Numbered from the stretch's first letter, positions 16,292 through 24,278 are shown. The stretch: DNA of 64,000 nucleotides from Pseudomonas sp. P8_229 (GCF_034008635.1 NZ_CP125378.1:2408001-2472000); one strand, 5' to 3'. Notes: generated from the sequence alone by a model not told the origin. Numbers and translations are program-made.

Positions 16292-16768
16292 ATGCCCAGC
16301 CTCACCACCTACCAAACCACAATCATCCCCGACTGGGTCGACTACAACGGCCACTTGCGCGACGCCTTCTACCTGCTGATTTTCAGCTACGCCACCGATG
16401 CCCTGATGGATCGTCTCGGCATGGACAGTAACAACCGCGAAGCCAGCGGCCATTCGCTGTTCACCCTCGAACTGCACCTCAATTACCTGCACGAAGTGAA
16501 GCTCGACGCCGAGGTCGAGGTGCGCACGCAGATCATCGGCCACGACAGCAAACGCCTGCACCTTTATCACAGCCTGCACCTGACCGGCGACGACAAGGAA
16601 CTGGCCGGCAACGAACAGATGTTGCTGCACGTCGACCTCGCCGGCCCGCGTTCGGCGCCGTTCACCCCAGACACCCTGCGCCGCCTGCAAGCCATCGTCG
16701 CCGAGCAGAACGACCTGCCCGCCCCGGCTTACCTCGGCCGCGTCATTGCCCTGCCACCCGCCCGGTAA
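16292..16768 (+). CDS. cdhB: CdhB, betainyl-CoA thioesterase
   Basis: This 158-residue protein has the hotdog-fold thioesterase signature of the 4HBT/YbgC type: PDWVDYNGHLRDAFYLLIFSYATDALMDRLG, where the aspartate of DYNGH is catalytic, followed by HSLFTLELHLNYLHEVKLDAEVEVRTQIIGHDSKRLHLYHSLH. In the carnitine pathway it releases glycine betaine from betainyl-CoA, feeding the betaine/dimethylglycine route encoded elsewhere in the window. The ATG at 16292 was preferred over one inside the preceding REPIN. The gene is 23 bases before the hydroxylase gene, so the two are almost certainly co-transcribed. Confidence 0.9.
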   Translation: MPSLTTYQTTIIPDWVDYNGHLRDAFYLLIFSYATDALMDRLGMDSNNREASGHSLFTLELHLNYLHEVKLDAEVEVRTQIIGHDSKRLHLYHSLHLTGDDKELAGNEQMLLHVDLAGPRSAPFTPDTLRRLQAIVAEQNDLPAPAYLGRVIALPPAR

Positions 16769-16791
16769 CCCCGCCCAACCAAGGAGCCGCC

Positions 16792-17955
16792 ATGAACACC
16801 GCTGCCGCTGTAGCCGATTTCCGTACTTATCCGTTGATCAGCGCGCTGAGCGGCGTGCAGAGTCTGGCGGATCGCGTTGCGATTGCCTGGGCCGATGGCC
16901 GCATCAGCCCGTTTCACCATGTCTGGCTGCGAGATAACTGCCCGTGCGAGCAGTGCGTCTACACCGTCACCCGCGAGCAGGTGTTCGAGATCGTCGACGC
17001 TGCTGCAGACCTCAAGCCTGCCGCCGCCCATATCGACCACGACGGCTGCCTGCGCATCGACTGGCAGGACGGCCACCGCAGCCGCTTCGACCCCGGCTGG
17101 TTGCGTGCCCACGCCTACGACGATGCCTCCCGGGCCGAGCGACTGGCCACCAAGCCCAAGGCTTACCTGTGGCGCAGTGATCTGCAGTTGCCGGTGTTCG
17201 ACTACGCTGCACTGATGAATGACAACGCCGCCCTGTTGCAATGGCTCATCGCGGTGCGCGACATCGGCCTGACCCAGGTGCGCGGCGTGCCCACCGAACC
17301 GGGCTCGCTGAAGCTGATCGCGCAGCGTATTTCGTTCATCCGCGAGAGCAATTTCGGCGTGCTGTTCAACGTGCAGTCCAAGGCCGACGCCGACAGTAAC
17401 GCCTACACCGCTTTCAACCTGCCGTTGCACACCGATTTGCCGACCCGCGAGCTGCAACCGGGGCTGCAGTTTCTGCATTGCCTGGTGAATGACGCCGAAG
17501 GTGGCGAGAGTATTTTTGTCGATGGTTTTGCGATTGCCGACGCGTTGCGTCAGGAAGCGCCGGAGCTGTTTCAGGCGCTGTGCGAAATCCCCGTGGAGTT
17601 CCGCAACAAGGATCGCCACAGCGACTATCGCTGCCTGGCACCGATCATTGCGCTGGACGCGTTGGGTCGGATTGCAGAGATTCGCATGGCGAACTTTCTG
17701 CGCGGGGCATTCGATACGTCGGTGGAGCAGATGCCACTGCTGTATCGCGCCTATCGACGCTTGATCGCGATGACCCGCGAGCCACGGTTTCGGCTGATAC
17801 AGCGGCTTGATCCGGGTGAGCTGTGGTGCTTCGATAACCGCCGCACATTGCATGCGCGCAATGCGTTTGATCCGGCGACCGGGGCGCGGCATTTCCAGGG
17901 GTGCTACATCGATCGGGACGAGTTGTTGTCGCGGATATTGGTATTGCAACGCTAG
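16792..17955 (+). CDS. Gamma-butyrobetaine dioxygenase (BBOX-like)
   Basis: This 387-residue protein is an Fe(II)/2-oxoglutarate dioxygenase of the gamma-butyrobetaine hydroxylase type. The N-terminal DUF971-like zinc domain has C50, C52 and C55 (CPCEQC) and probably H95. The catalytic TauD-like domain has the iron triad H213-x-D215 (LHTDLP) and H354 (RTLHARNAF), with R366 nearby for 2-oxoglutarate. It converts gamma-butyrobetaine to L-carnitine, the substrate of CdhA. Its place right behind cdhB extends the operon one step upstream in the pathway. The ATG follows AAGGAGCCGCC. Length and motifs match the family fully, so the assignment is strong. Confidence 0.92.
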   Translation: MNTAAAVADFRTYPLISALSGVQSLADRVAIAWADGRISPFHHVWLRDNCPCEQCVYTVTREQVFEIVDAAADLKPAAAHIDHDGCLRIDWQDGHRSRFDPGWLRAHAYDDASRAERLATKPKAYLWRSDLQLPVFDYAALMNDNAALLQWLIAVRDIGLTQVRGVPTEPGSLKLIAQRISFIRESNFGVLFNVQSKADADSNAYTAFNLPLHTDLPTRELQPGLQFLHCLVNDAEGGESIFVDGFAIADALRQEAPELFQALCEIPVEFRNKDRHSDYRCLAPIIALDALGRIAEIRMANFLRGAFDTSVEQMPLLYRAYRRLIAMTREPRFRLIQRLDPGELWCFDNRRTLHARNAFDPATGARHFQGCYIDRDELLSRILVLQR

Positions 17956-17970
17956 ACCGCGTCATCGTTC

Positions 17971-18036
17971 ATCGCGAGCAGGCTCGCTCCCACATTTGAA
18001 ATGCATTCCCCCTGTAGGAGTGAGCCTGCTCGCGAT
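17971..18036. repeat. REPIN of two different arm types
   Basis: The left arm is CGCGAGCAGGCTCGCTCCCA while the right arm is TGTAGGAGTGAGCCTGCTCG, so the pair mixes two arm variants over 66 bases. It follows the hydroxylase gene. The left arm holds another copy of the IS110 target 14-mer (17980-17993). Confidence 0.85.
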
Positions 18037-18077
18037 GGCGTCAGATCAATCAACACCCTCCTCTCTGATTCACAGGC

Positions 18078-18115
18078 AAAAAAAGCCCCGATACAAGCCG
18101 TGACAGGATCGGGGC
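18078..18115 (-). terminator. Rho-independent terminator on the minus strand
   Basis: GCCCCGAT (18085-18092) and ATCGGGGC (18108-18115) form a perfect 8-base stem. On the minus strand it is followed by seven Ts (18078-18084). No minus-strand gene ends close to it. The nearest is gbdR, 600 bases away, across an opposing small gene. It may end the gbdR message or a small RNA lying in 18116-18320. Confidence 0.75.
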
Positions 18116-18326
18116 AGAGGGTACTGTTGAGGAGCTGCCAGTCGAGGGTGACCAAACCGTCGTGTAGCGAGCTGAGTCCAGTGTGCCCACTCCCCTTGGC
18201 GGCGAGTTAGCCGAAAACGACCTGTTCATAGCCGTCCCGGCCACTGCGACAATTCACCCTTGCCGTCCCCCCGCATGCCTACCAGAATCGAGCCACGACC
18301 TCCGTTGACGAAGAAGGATTCGCGCC

Positions 18327-18590
18327 ATGATGTACGCCGATTTGATAGATCAGGAAGACCTGTTGGGCCAGCTCAAGGCATTGGATATTCAGGTGCCAAG
18401 CGGCTCGACCGCCGAACAGGCTTGCGAGCATGCCGTGCGCGGCCTGAATAATGTTCGCGCTTTTGAACTGCGCAAAATGGTCAAGGACATGTACACCAGC
18501 GGCGCCAGCATTCAGCCTGCGGTGCGTCAGGCGATCGACAAGCAGTTGTTGCCGGCGTTGGCGGATTTCCAGCAAAGCCATAGCGCCTGA
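18327..18590 (+). CDS. Small conserved-looking protein of unknown function
   Basis: This 87-residue acidic-to-neutral soluble protein begins MMYADLIDQEDLLGQL and looks all-helical. It has no signal peptide, cysteine pair or membrane segment: only Cys33 is present. A GAAGGATT ribosome site precedes the ATG, and codon use is like its neighbours, so I take it as a real gene. I do not recognise the family. It lies tail-to-tail with gbdR, between the carnitine operon and its presumed regulator. Confidence 0.65.
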   Translation: MMYADLIDQEDLLGQLKALDIQVPSGSTAEQACEHAVRGLNNVRAFELRKMVKDMYTSGASIQPAVRQAIDKQLLPALADFQQSHSA

Positions 18591-18599
18591 TAAATCCAT

Positions 18600-18682
18600 T
18601 CGCGAGCAGGCTCGCTCCCACAGTGATCCGGGTGAACACAACACTTGTGTCCGACGCAGATCCTGTGGGAGCGAGCCTGTCT
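18600..18682. repeat. REPIN with a decayed right arm
   Basis: The left arm CGCGAGCAGGCTCGCTCCCA is intact. The right arm starts TGTGGGAGCGAGCCTG but then reads TCTCCGGGC instead of CTCGCG, so the pairing is lost at the base. Confidence 0.8.
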
Positions 18683-18717
18683 CCGGGCGGCGTTCCGACG
18701 AAGAACGATGACTCGGT

Positions 18718-19821
18718 TCAGAGCCTTACGCTGGCAAACGTGGATTCATTACGCGCCTGACTCAACGCCGACATCGGCCCCGACAGCGGCGACATCACGA
18801 TCGCCTGTGGCAGCGGCAGCATCGCCACTTGCTGCGTGGTGTTGGAACCTACGCGCTCGTCACGCGGCGGAATGCCGAAGTATTCGCGGTAGCACTTGGA
18901 GAAGTGCGGCGTCGAGACGAAACCACACACCGAGGCCACTTCGATGATCGACATCGGCGTCTGCTTGAGCAGTTGCCGGGCGCGGATCAGGCGCAGCTTC
19001 AAGTAATAGCGCGACGGCGAGCAGTGCAGGTACTTCTGGAACAGCCGCTCCAGCTGTCGACGCGACACGGCGACGTACACCGCCAGTTCGTCGAGGTCGA
19101 TCGGCTCTTCGAGGTTGGCTTCCATCAGCGCGACGATTTCCTGCAGCTTCGGCTGGTTGGTGCCAAGCATGTGCTTGAGCGGCACACGCTGGTGATCCTG
19201 CTCGTTGCGGATGCGTTCGTAGACAAACATTTCCGAGATCGCGGCGGACAGTTCACGGCCGTGATCGCGGCTGATCAGGTGCAACATCATGTCCAGTGGC
19301 GCGGTGCCGCCGGAGCTGGTGAAGCGGTTACGGTCGAGGGTGAACAGACGGGTGCTCATCGCTACGCGTGGGAAAGCTTCCTGCATCGCCGCCAGACATT
19401 CCCAATGCACGCTGCAATCGAAACCGTCGAGCAGGCCGGCGCAGGCCAGCGCCCAACTGCCGGTACACACCGCGCCAAGACGCTTGGACTGACGCGCCTG
19501 GCTTTGCAGCCATGAAACGTGTTCCCGGGTCACGGTGCGTTGAATACCAATGCCGCCGCAGACGATCACGGTGTCCAGGGGCGGGGCTTTGTGCATGGAA
19601 GCGTCGGGGGTGATTTGCAGACCGTCACTGGCCCACACCTGGCCGCCATCGACGGTGAGGGTGCTCCAACGATACAGCTCACGACCGGACAATTGGTTGG
19701 CCATGCGTAGAGGCTCTACTGCGGAGGCCAGAGAAATAAGCGTGAAATTGTCCAGCAGCAGAAAGCCGATGGATTGAGGCGCACGGTTCTGGGGTTGGGC
19801 CCCGGAGTTGAACGACGTCAT
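18718..19821 (-). CDS. gbdR: GbdR, glycine betaine/dimethylglycine-responsive AraC-family activator
   Basis: This 367-residue regulator has the same plan as CdhR: a DJ-1/GATase1-like sensor domain (residues about 18-180, GAVCTGSWALACAGLLDGFDCSVHWE) and two C-terminal AraC helix-turn-helix motifs (about 235-330, VAVSRRQLERLFQKYLHCSPSRYYLKLRLIRARQLLKQTPMSIIEVASVCGFVSTPHFSKCYREYFGIPP). The extended C-terminus and the position beside sdaB and cbcXWV match GbdR of other pseudomonads, which activates betaine, dimethylglycine and choline-import genes when betaine or dimethylglycine is present. The ATG at 19819-19821 follows GAGGAGATACCGCG, a good ribosome site. Confidence 0.92.
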   Translation of the reverse strand: MTSFNSGAQPQNRAPQSIGFLLLDNFTLISLASAVEPLRMANQLSGRELYRWSTLTVDGGQVWASDGLQITPDASMHKAPPLDTVIVCGGIGIQRTVTREHVSWLQSQARQSKRLGAVCTGSWALACAGLLDGFDCSVHWECLAAMQEAFPRVAMSTRLFTLDRNRFTSSGGTAPLDMMLHLISRDHGRELSAAISEMFVYERIRNEQDHQRVPLKHMLGTNQPKLQEIVALMEANLEEPIDLDELAVYVAVSRRQLERLFQKYLHCSPSRYYLKLRLIRARQLLKQTPMSIIEVASVCGFVSTPHFSKCYREYFGIPPRDERVGSNTTQQVAMLPLPQAIVMSPLSGPMSALSQARNESTFASVRL

Positions 19822-20254
19822 CGCGGTATCTCCTCACACAAAGCGGGTGATGGCCTCAGGCGGAGGCTCTTGTTATTGCCGCGTTCTCGCGTGGGAGACG
19901 GGCTTTGTTATGACAGAGCAATTGCCATGCCTAAAATTGAATGGCCGTTCAATAACTCCTGAAAACGACGTCGCGACGTGTCTATACGAGCCGTCCGACA
20001 AAAGGCCGTTCGAAGTGCCATCAGCGGCGGCAAAAGCGCTGCCCCGTTGCCTGTGAGCAGATCGGTAGCACTTGTGGGAACGGGCTTGCGCGCAATTGTT
20101 TCAGAGTGTCACCGCAGGCACAGGTGACGGACGGTAGGAGGTGCGAATGGCGCACTGCGGGTGGGAAAGACTCTTATCTGATTGCGACGCGCCAAAAGGT
20201 GGCGTGTGGAATTATGCGTGTTCACTTAGCGAGCAGTTTTGACTGGTCTGGCCC
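19822..20254. other. 433-base gap upstream of gbdR
   Basis: No gene is supported here. The gbdR promoter must lie in the left part. ATTGAA (19936-19941) and TTCAAT (19948-19953) form a small palindrome about 115 bases from the gbdR start. A decayed REP arm (TTGTGGGAACGGGCTTGCGC) is at 20072-20091. Short open frames on the plus strand lack ribosome sites and family resemblance. Confidence 0.6.
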
Positions 20255-20273
20255 CTTCGCGAGCAGGCTCGCT
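20255..20273. repeat. Left part of a REPIN split by the IS110 element
   Basis: CTTCGCGAGCAGGCTCGCT is the 5' part of a REP arm. It stops at the CT dinucleotide (20272-20273), where element sequence begins. The missing remainder resumes at 21448. Confidence 0.9.
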
Positions 20274-20284
20274 TGTATGGTAGG

Positions 20285-20440
20285 ACTTGAAGGGAGGAGG
20301 AGGGACAAGGCTCGATTCTGACTGTTAGCGCAGTACAGACCGTGGGAGATTTCACCCCTCCTCCTTTCACCCAAGCGCCGATAAAGAATGCATCTGGCCT
20401 AGACCGACGATAGGAACAAGCCTGCGCCTCTGGGTGAACC
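20285..20440 (+). ncRNA. Predicted bridge RNA of the IS110 element
   Basis: Two hairpins with large internal loops can be drawn. The first has a perfect 10-base stem (20295-20304 with 20356-20365). Its loop holds AGGCTCG (20308-20314), identical to the left 7 bases of the insertion site, and GTGGGAG (20342-20348), the complement of core CT plus CCCAC. The second has stems 20368-20373/20431-20436 and 20375-20378/20424-20427. Its loop holds AAAGAAT (20383-20389), 6 of 7 identical to the element's right end ATAGAAT, and ACAAG (20416-20420), the complement of CTTGT at its left end. Loop layout and 7+2+5 target geometry agree with the published IS621 bridge RNA. The exact RNA ends are not determined. 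Confidence 0.85.
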
Positions 20441-20476
20441 CTTCAAGCGTTCAAACCTTAGCCCGGAGGATTTCTC

Positions 20477-21424
20477 ATGGCAATGCCCGTCGTTACCACT
20501 CAGTCGATTATCGGGGTTGATGTCGCCAAGGACGAACTGGTGATTTATCACGCCGAATCAGATCAGCTCGAGACAATCTCCAATACCAAAGCGGCGATCA
20601 AGAAATGGCTCAAAACCGCTGCCAAGCCAGTGGCAATCGCCATCGAAGCCACCAATATCTATCACCAGGAATTTGCTGATCTGGCGTATGCCGATGGTTG
20701 CGTGATCTATATGGTTGGCGGTTATGAGCTCAGCCATTACCGCAAAGGCGTGAACGTTCGCGCCAAAACTGATGCGCTGGATGCCCGATTACTGGCCCGT
20801 TATCTGACAAACGAAGGGGACCACTTACGCCCTTGGACACCGCCGTCGCCCTTGTATTGCCGGCTCATCAGTCTTTTCCGGCGCCGTGCGGCTCTGGTCC
20901 AGGCTCGTGTCAGCCTCAAGCAGAGCTGGGAGAATGAGCCATTGCTCAAAACCGCTTTCAAAAATCAGATAAACGCCATGCAAAGACTGGAAATCCTGCT
21001 GGAGAAAACGATCCTGGCGCAGATAGACGAAGCCGGTTTAGGCGCTCAGCTCAAGCGTTGCATGAAGGTAGAAGGCATCGGTACGTTGACCGGCGCCCGC
21101 TTGCTCGCATCCTTTCAGCGTGGGGACTTCAGGAATGCCGACGCTTTCATCGCCTTTCTAGGCCTGGATCTGCGCATATCGGACTCAGGCAAAAAGAAAG
21201 GCCGTCGCTGCCTGACCAAACGAGGCGACTCAGAGGCACGTCGATTGCTGCACAACGCTGCAATGGCGGCGAGCCGGACCTCGGCGTGGAAAGGGTTTTA
21301 TGAGGCTTTAAGAGAGCGCGGATTGAGCACTACCCAAGCACTGGTCGCACTAGCCCGCAAGCTTGCCCGGGTGGTATTTGCTCTGTTGAAAAACCAGAGC
21401 GAATACTCACCTAAAGCCGTTTAG
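20477..21424 (+). CDS. IS110-family transposase (DEDD recombinase)
   Basis: This 315-residue protein has an N-terminal RuvC-like DEDD domain with D15 (IIGVDVAKDE), E57 (AIEATNIYH), D99 and D102 (RAKTDALDARLLARYL). A coiled linker follows, then a C-terminal Transposase_20 domain (KVEGIGTLTGARLLASF to TKRGDSEARRLLHNAAMAA). The catalytic serine is likely S235 or S237 in RISDSGKKKG. The frame is intact, and length is close to IS621 (about 326). The protein should act with the bridge RNA encoded just upstream. The ATG follows CCCGGAGGATTTCTC. The intact frame and clean junctions suggest a recent insertion. Confidence 0.95.
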   Translation: MAMPVVTTQSIIGVDVAKDELVIYHAESDQLETISNTKAAIKKWLKTAAKPVAIAIEATNIYHQEFADLAYADGCVIYMVGGYELSHYRKGVNVRAKTDALDARLLARYLTNEGDHLRPWTPPSPLYCRLISLFRRRAALVQARVSLKQSWENEPLLKTAFKNQINAMQRLEILLEKTILAQIDEAGLGAQLKRCMKVEGIGTLTGARLLASFQRGDFRNADAFIAFLGLDLRISDSGKKKGRRCLTKRGDSEARRLLHNAAMAASRTSAWKGFYEALRERGLSTTQALVALARKLARVVFALLKNQSEYSPKAV

Positions 21425-21447
21425 GGGCTAGGCATGAACCATAGAAT

Positions 21448-21496
21448 CTCCCACATTTGAAATACAGGCTCCTGTGGGAGCGAGCCTGCTCGCGAA
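21448..21496. repeat. Right part of the split REPIN
   Basis: CTCCCACATTTGAAATACAG completes the first REP arm, followed by the inverted arm TGTGGGAGCGAGCCTGCTCG. The latter still contains an intact IS110 target 14-mer on the minus strand (21474-21487). Confidence 0.9.
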
Positions 21497-21519
21497 GAAC
21501 TCAACTCGGTATTGCTGAC

Positions 21520-22896
21520 TCAACACTCAACCGCACTGACCGCCAAACCACCGCGCGATGTCTCTTTATATTTGTCATGCATATCCGCGCCGGTATCACG
21601 CATGGTGCGGATCACCCGGTCCAGCGAGATGAAGTGCTGACCATCACCACGCAACGCCATCTGCGCGGCATTGATCGCCTTCACAGCGGCAATCGCGTTG
21701 CGCTCAATGCATGGCACCTGCACCAGGCCGCCGACCGGATCGCAAGTCAGACCCAGGTTATGTTCCAGGCCGATTTCCGCCGCGTTGCACAGTTGCTCCG
21801 GCGTCGCGCCGAGAATCTCCGCCAACCCTGCGGCCGCCATCGCGCAGGCCGAACCGACCTCGCCCTGGCAACCGACTTCGGCACCGGAGATCGAGGCGTT
21901 CTTCTTGCACAGAATGCCTACCGCTGCCGCGCCCAGAAAGTAGTCGACCACGTTGGCGTCGGTGACCGCTTCGCTGAACTTCATAAAGTAGTGCAACACC
22001 GCCGGGATGATCCCTGCCGCACCGTTGGTCGGTGCCGTGACCATGCGCCCGCCCGCCGCGTTCTCTTCATTCACCGCGAGGGCAAACAGGTTGACCCACT
22101 CCATCGCACTGAGGGTCGAGCCGATCACGTTGGGTTTGTTCAATTCTTGCAGGCTGCGATGCAACTTGGCCGCACGCCGGCGCACGTTCAAGCCGCCAGG
22201 GAGGATGCCTTCGTGCTTGAGGCCTTGCTCGACGCAATCCTGCATCGCTCGCCACAGCGTCATCAGCCCGGCGCGGATTTCCTCTTCGCTGCGCCAGACC
22301 TTTTCATTGGCCATCATCAGTTCGGCGACGCGCAGGTTGTTCTGTTTGCACAGCTCCAGCAGCTCCACCGCACTGGAGAAGTCATAAGGCAATTCGGTGC
22401 GATCCAGATCGACCACGCCGCTGGACGCCTGCGCCTGATCCACCACAAAACCGCCACCGACCGAATAGTAGGTGTCGCGATGAATTTCCCCATGATCGCC
22501 CTCGGCAACCAAGGTCATCGCGTTGGGGTGGAATGGCAGGTTCTCGTCGATCAGGCGCATGTCACGCGCCCAGACAAACGGCACCGACAAACGGCCATCC
22601 AATAGCAGGGTGTGGGTTTCACGCAGCGCCTGAATCCGCGGGCCGATCTGCGACGGGTCGATTGCGTCCGGCCACTCGCCCATCAGGCCCATGATCACCG
22701 CGTTGTCGCTGCCGTGACCGATGCCGGTGGCCGACAGCGATCCGAACAATTGCACTTCTATACGACGCACCTGTTCGAGCAGGTGCCTGTCGCGCAGCGA
22801 TTCGACAAACAGGGCGGCGGCGCGCATCGGGCCGACGGTGTGGGAACTGGACGGGCCAATGCCGATTTTGAACAGGTCGAAAACGCTGATAGCCAT
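21520..22896 (-). CDS. sdaB: L-serine ammonia-lyase (SdaA/SdaB type)
   Basis: This 458-residue single-chain enzyme fuses the beta domain (residues 1-160, [19 protein letters not shown]) with the catalytic alpha domain (about 185-458). The Fe-S cluster cysteines sit in [35 protein letters not shown] and the C-terminal tail ending SAVEC. It deaminates L-serine to pyruvate and ammonia. Next to gbdR this fits the end of betaine catabolism, where glycine derived from betaine becomes serine. It is transcribed away from cbcX. The 434-base gap between them holds the direct repeats described below. The IS110 element has inserted 70 bases beyond its 3' end. Confidence 0.93.
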   Translation of the reverse strand: MAISVFDLFKIGIGPSSSHTVGPMRAAALFVESLRDRHLLEQVRRIEVQLFGSLSATGIGHGSDNAVIMGLMGEWPDAIDPSQIGPRIQALRETHTLLLDGRLSVPFVWARDMRLIDENLPFHPNAMTLVAEGDHGEIHRDTYYSVGGGFVVDQAQASSGVVDLDRTELPYDFSSAVELLELCKQNNLRVAELMMANEKVWRSEEEIRAGLMTLWRAMQDCVEQGLKHEGILPGGLNVRRRAAKLHRSLQELNKPNVIGSTLSAMEWVNLFALAVNEENAAGGRMVTAPTNGAAGIIPAVLHYFMKFSEAVTDANVVDYFLGAAAVGILCKKNASISGAEVGCQGEVGSACAMAAAGLAEILGATPEQLCNAAEIGLEHNLGLTCDPVGGLVQVPCIERNAIAAVKAINAAQMALRGDGQHFISLDRVIRTMRDTGADMHDKYKETSRGGLAVSAVEC

Positions 22897-23120
22897 TGCT
22901 GCAGAGCTCCTGAGGATGCCGTTCCCGGGCTTTAAGCGCCCGCTGGCGGAGCTGCTACGCTCAAGCTGCGATCCGCCGGAATGCCCGCATCATCAGGCTT
23001 TTGTCAGGTCGCCCGGCGTCTGACACCGACGCACTCATGCCCACCAGCGCCGCGCCGTTTTCACCCCGGTTTTTCGCCGTTTTTATGCAGCTCAGAGGGC
23101 CGACCGGGGCAGAAAAAAGC

Positions 23121-23183
23121 TGTAAACGACGTCACTGACACTAGATACGACCATCCCTGTACTGGATACGACGCACCCTGTAG
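23121..23183 (+). promoter_or_regulatory. Three 21-bp direct repeats, candidate GbdR operator for cbcXWV
   Basis: Three units of exactly 21 bases follow each other: TGTAAACGACGTCACTGACAC, TAGATACGACCATCCCTGTAC and TGGATACGACGCACCCTGTAG. The last two agree at 16 of 21 positions. All share the ATACGAC/AAACGAC core on one helix face. They end about 147 bases before the cbcX start in the sdaB-cbcX gap. The rest of that gap shows no gene. Confidence 0.5.
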
Positions 23184-23330
23184 GCGTCAGATTTTCACTG
23201 GTACATGATCGTTATGACTCGATTGCAAGGCGCCGTGGTAGAGCTGTCTCCAGAACGCCATCCAACCGCAACCTATAAGTGCGGTGGTCCAGTCGGAACA
23301 CTGCCAAAAAAAACATCCAGGAGTCCATCC

Positions 23331-24278
23331 ATGAAAGGTTCCCCGTCGTTGTTGTTGGCCGCCATGCTGAGTCTGCCGTTACTGGCTCAAGCTGCAGAAC
23401 CCGCTCAGTGCAGTACCGTGAACTTCTCCGATGTCGGCTGGACCGACATCACCGCGACCACCGCCACCACTTCCGTGGTGCTCGACGCCCTCGGCTACAA
23501 GACCAAGACCACCATGATTTCCGTGCCCGTGACCTACAAGTCGCTGGCCGACGGCAAGAACATGGACGTGTTCCTCGGTAACTGGATGCCGACCATGGAA
23601 AACGACATCAAGGCTTACCGCGATGCCGGCACCGTCGAAGTGGTGCGCACCAACCTCAAGGGTGCCAAGTACACCCTCGCCGTACCACAAGCCCTGTACG
23701 ACAAGGGTCTGCATGACTTCGCCGACATCGCCAAATTCAAGAAAGAACTCGACGGCAAGATTTACGGCATCGAGCCTGGCAACGACGGCAACCGCCTGAT
23801 CCAGAGCATGATCGACAAGGATGCCTTCGGTTTGAAAGCCGCCGGCTTCAAAGTCGTCGAATCGTCCGAGGCCGGCATGCTCTCGCAGGTCGACCGCGCG
23901 CAGAAACGCGACACCGCCGTGGTCTTCCTCGGCTGGGCGCCGCACCCGATGAACAAGCGCTTCAAGATTCAATACCTGACCGGCGGCGATGACTTCTTCG
24001 GCCCCGATTTCGGTGCTGCGACCGTGGCGACCAACACCCGCAAGGGCTACGTCACCGAATGCAGCAACGTCGGTCAGTTGCTGAAGAACCTGGAGTTCAC
24101 CGTCGACATGGAAAGCACCCTGATGGGCAACATCCTGGACGACAAGATGAAGCCTGAAGCGGCTGCCAAGGCCTGGCTGAAAAAGAATCCACAGGTGCTT
24201 GATACCTGGCTCGCTGGCGTGACCACCATTGACGGTAAACCAGGCCTGGAGGCCGTGAAAGCCAAGCTCGCACAGTAA
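23331..24278 (+). CDS. cbcX: CbcX, choline-binding periplasmic protein
   Basis: This 315-residue protein has a signal peptide (MKGSPSLLLAAMLSLPLLAQAAEP) and an OpuAC/ProX-like fold closely similar to CaiX (VGWTDITATTATTSVVLDALGYKT, VFLGNWMPTMENDIKAY, IYGIEPGNDGNR, SSEAGMLSQVDRAQKRDTAVVFLGWAPHPMNKRF). The tryptophans in NWMPTM and GWAPHP fit a cation-pi box for a trimethylammonium group. It binds choline for the CbcWV transporter encoded next. The ATG at 23331 was chosen because CAGGAGTCCATCC precedes it and it begins a proper signal peptide; a frame extends further upstream. Confidence 0.93.
   Translation: MKGSPSLLLAAMLSLPLLAQAAEPAQCSTVNFSDVGWTDITATTATTSVVLDALGYKTKTTMISVPVTYKSLADGKNMDVFLGNWMPTMENDIKAYRDAGTVEVVRTNLKGAKYTLAVPQALYDKGLHDFADIAKFKKELDGKIYGIEPGNDGNRLIQSMIDKDAFGLKAAGFKVVESSEAGMLSQVDRAQKRDTAVVFLGWAPHPMNKRFKIQYLTGGDDFFGPDFGAATVATNTRKGYVTECSNVGQLLKNLEFTVDMESTLMGNILDDKMKPEAAAKAWLKKNPQVLDTWLAGVTTIDGKPGLEAVKAKLAQ

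Larger units (their letters stand above)
20274..21449 (+). mobile_element. IS110-family insertion sequence in a REPIN
   Basis: The element is about 1,176 bases, bounded on each side by CT (20272-20273 and 21448-21449). Removing it and one CT restores an uninterrupted REPIN: GCAGGCTCG-CT-CCCACATTTG. No terminal inverted repeats or longer target duplication are visible, as expected for IS110 elements that insert through a circular form using a core dinucleotide. About 203 noncoding bases lie 5' of the transposase gene and 23 lie 3'. A long 5' and short 3' noncoding end fits the IS110 subgroup that includes E. coli IS621, which also targets REP sequences with a CT core. Confidence 0.92.

Noticed and set aside
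18050..18244. 64-codon minus-strand frame between the hydroxylase and the small gene
   Set aside because: It reads straight through the terminator stem and T-run, has no ribosome site and has a composition unlike coding DNA.
19936..19953. BetI-like site upstream of gbdR (ATTGAA...TTCAAT)
   Set aside because: The half-sites resemble the BetI palindrome, but the spacing is four bases longer and the outer bases do not match. One weak palindrome is not enough.
20106..20321. Open frame of 71 codons overlapping the left end of the IS110 element
   Set aside because: It crosses the REP/IS junction, so it can only have arisen after insertion. It has no ribosome site or family match.
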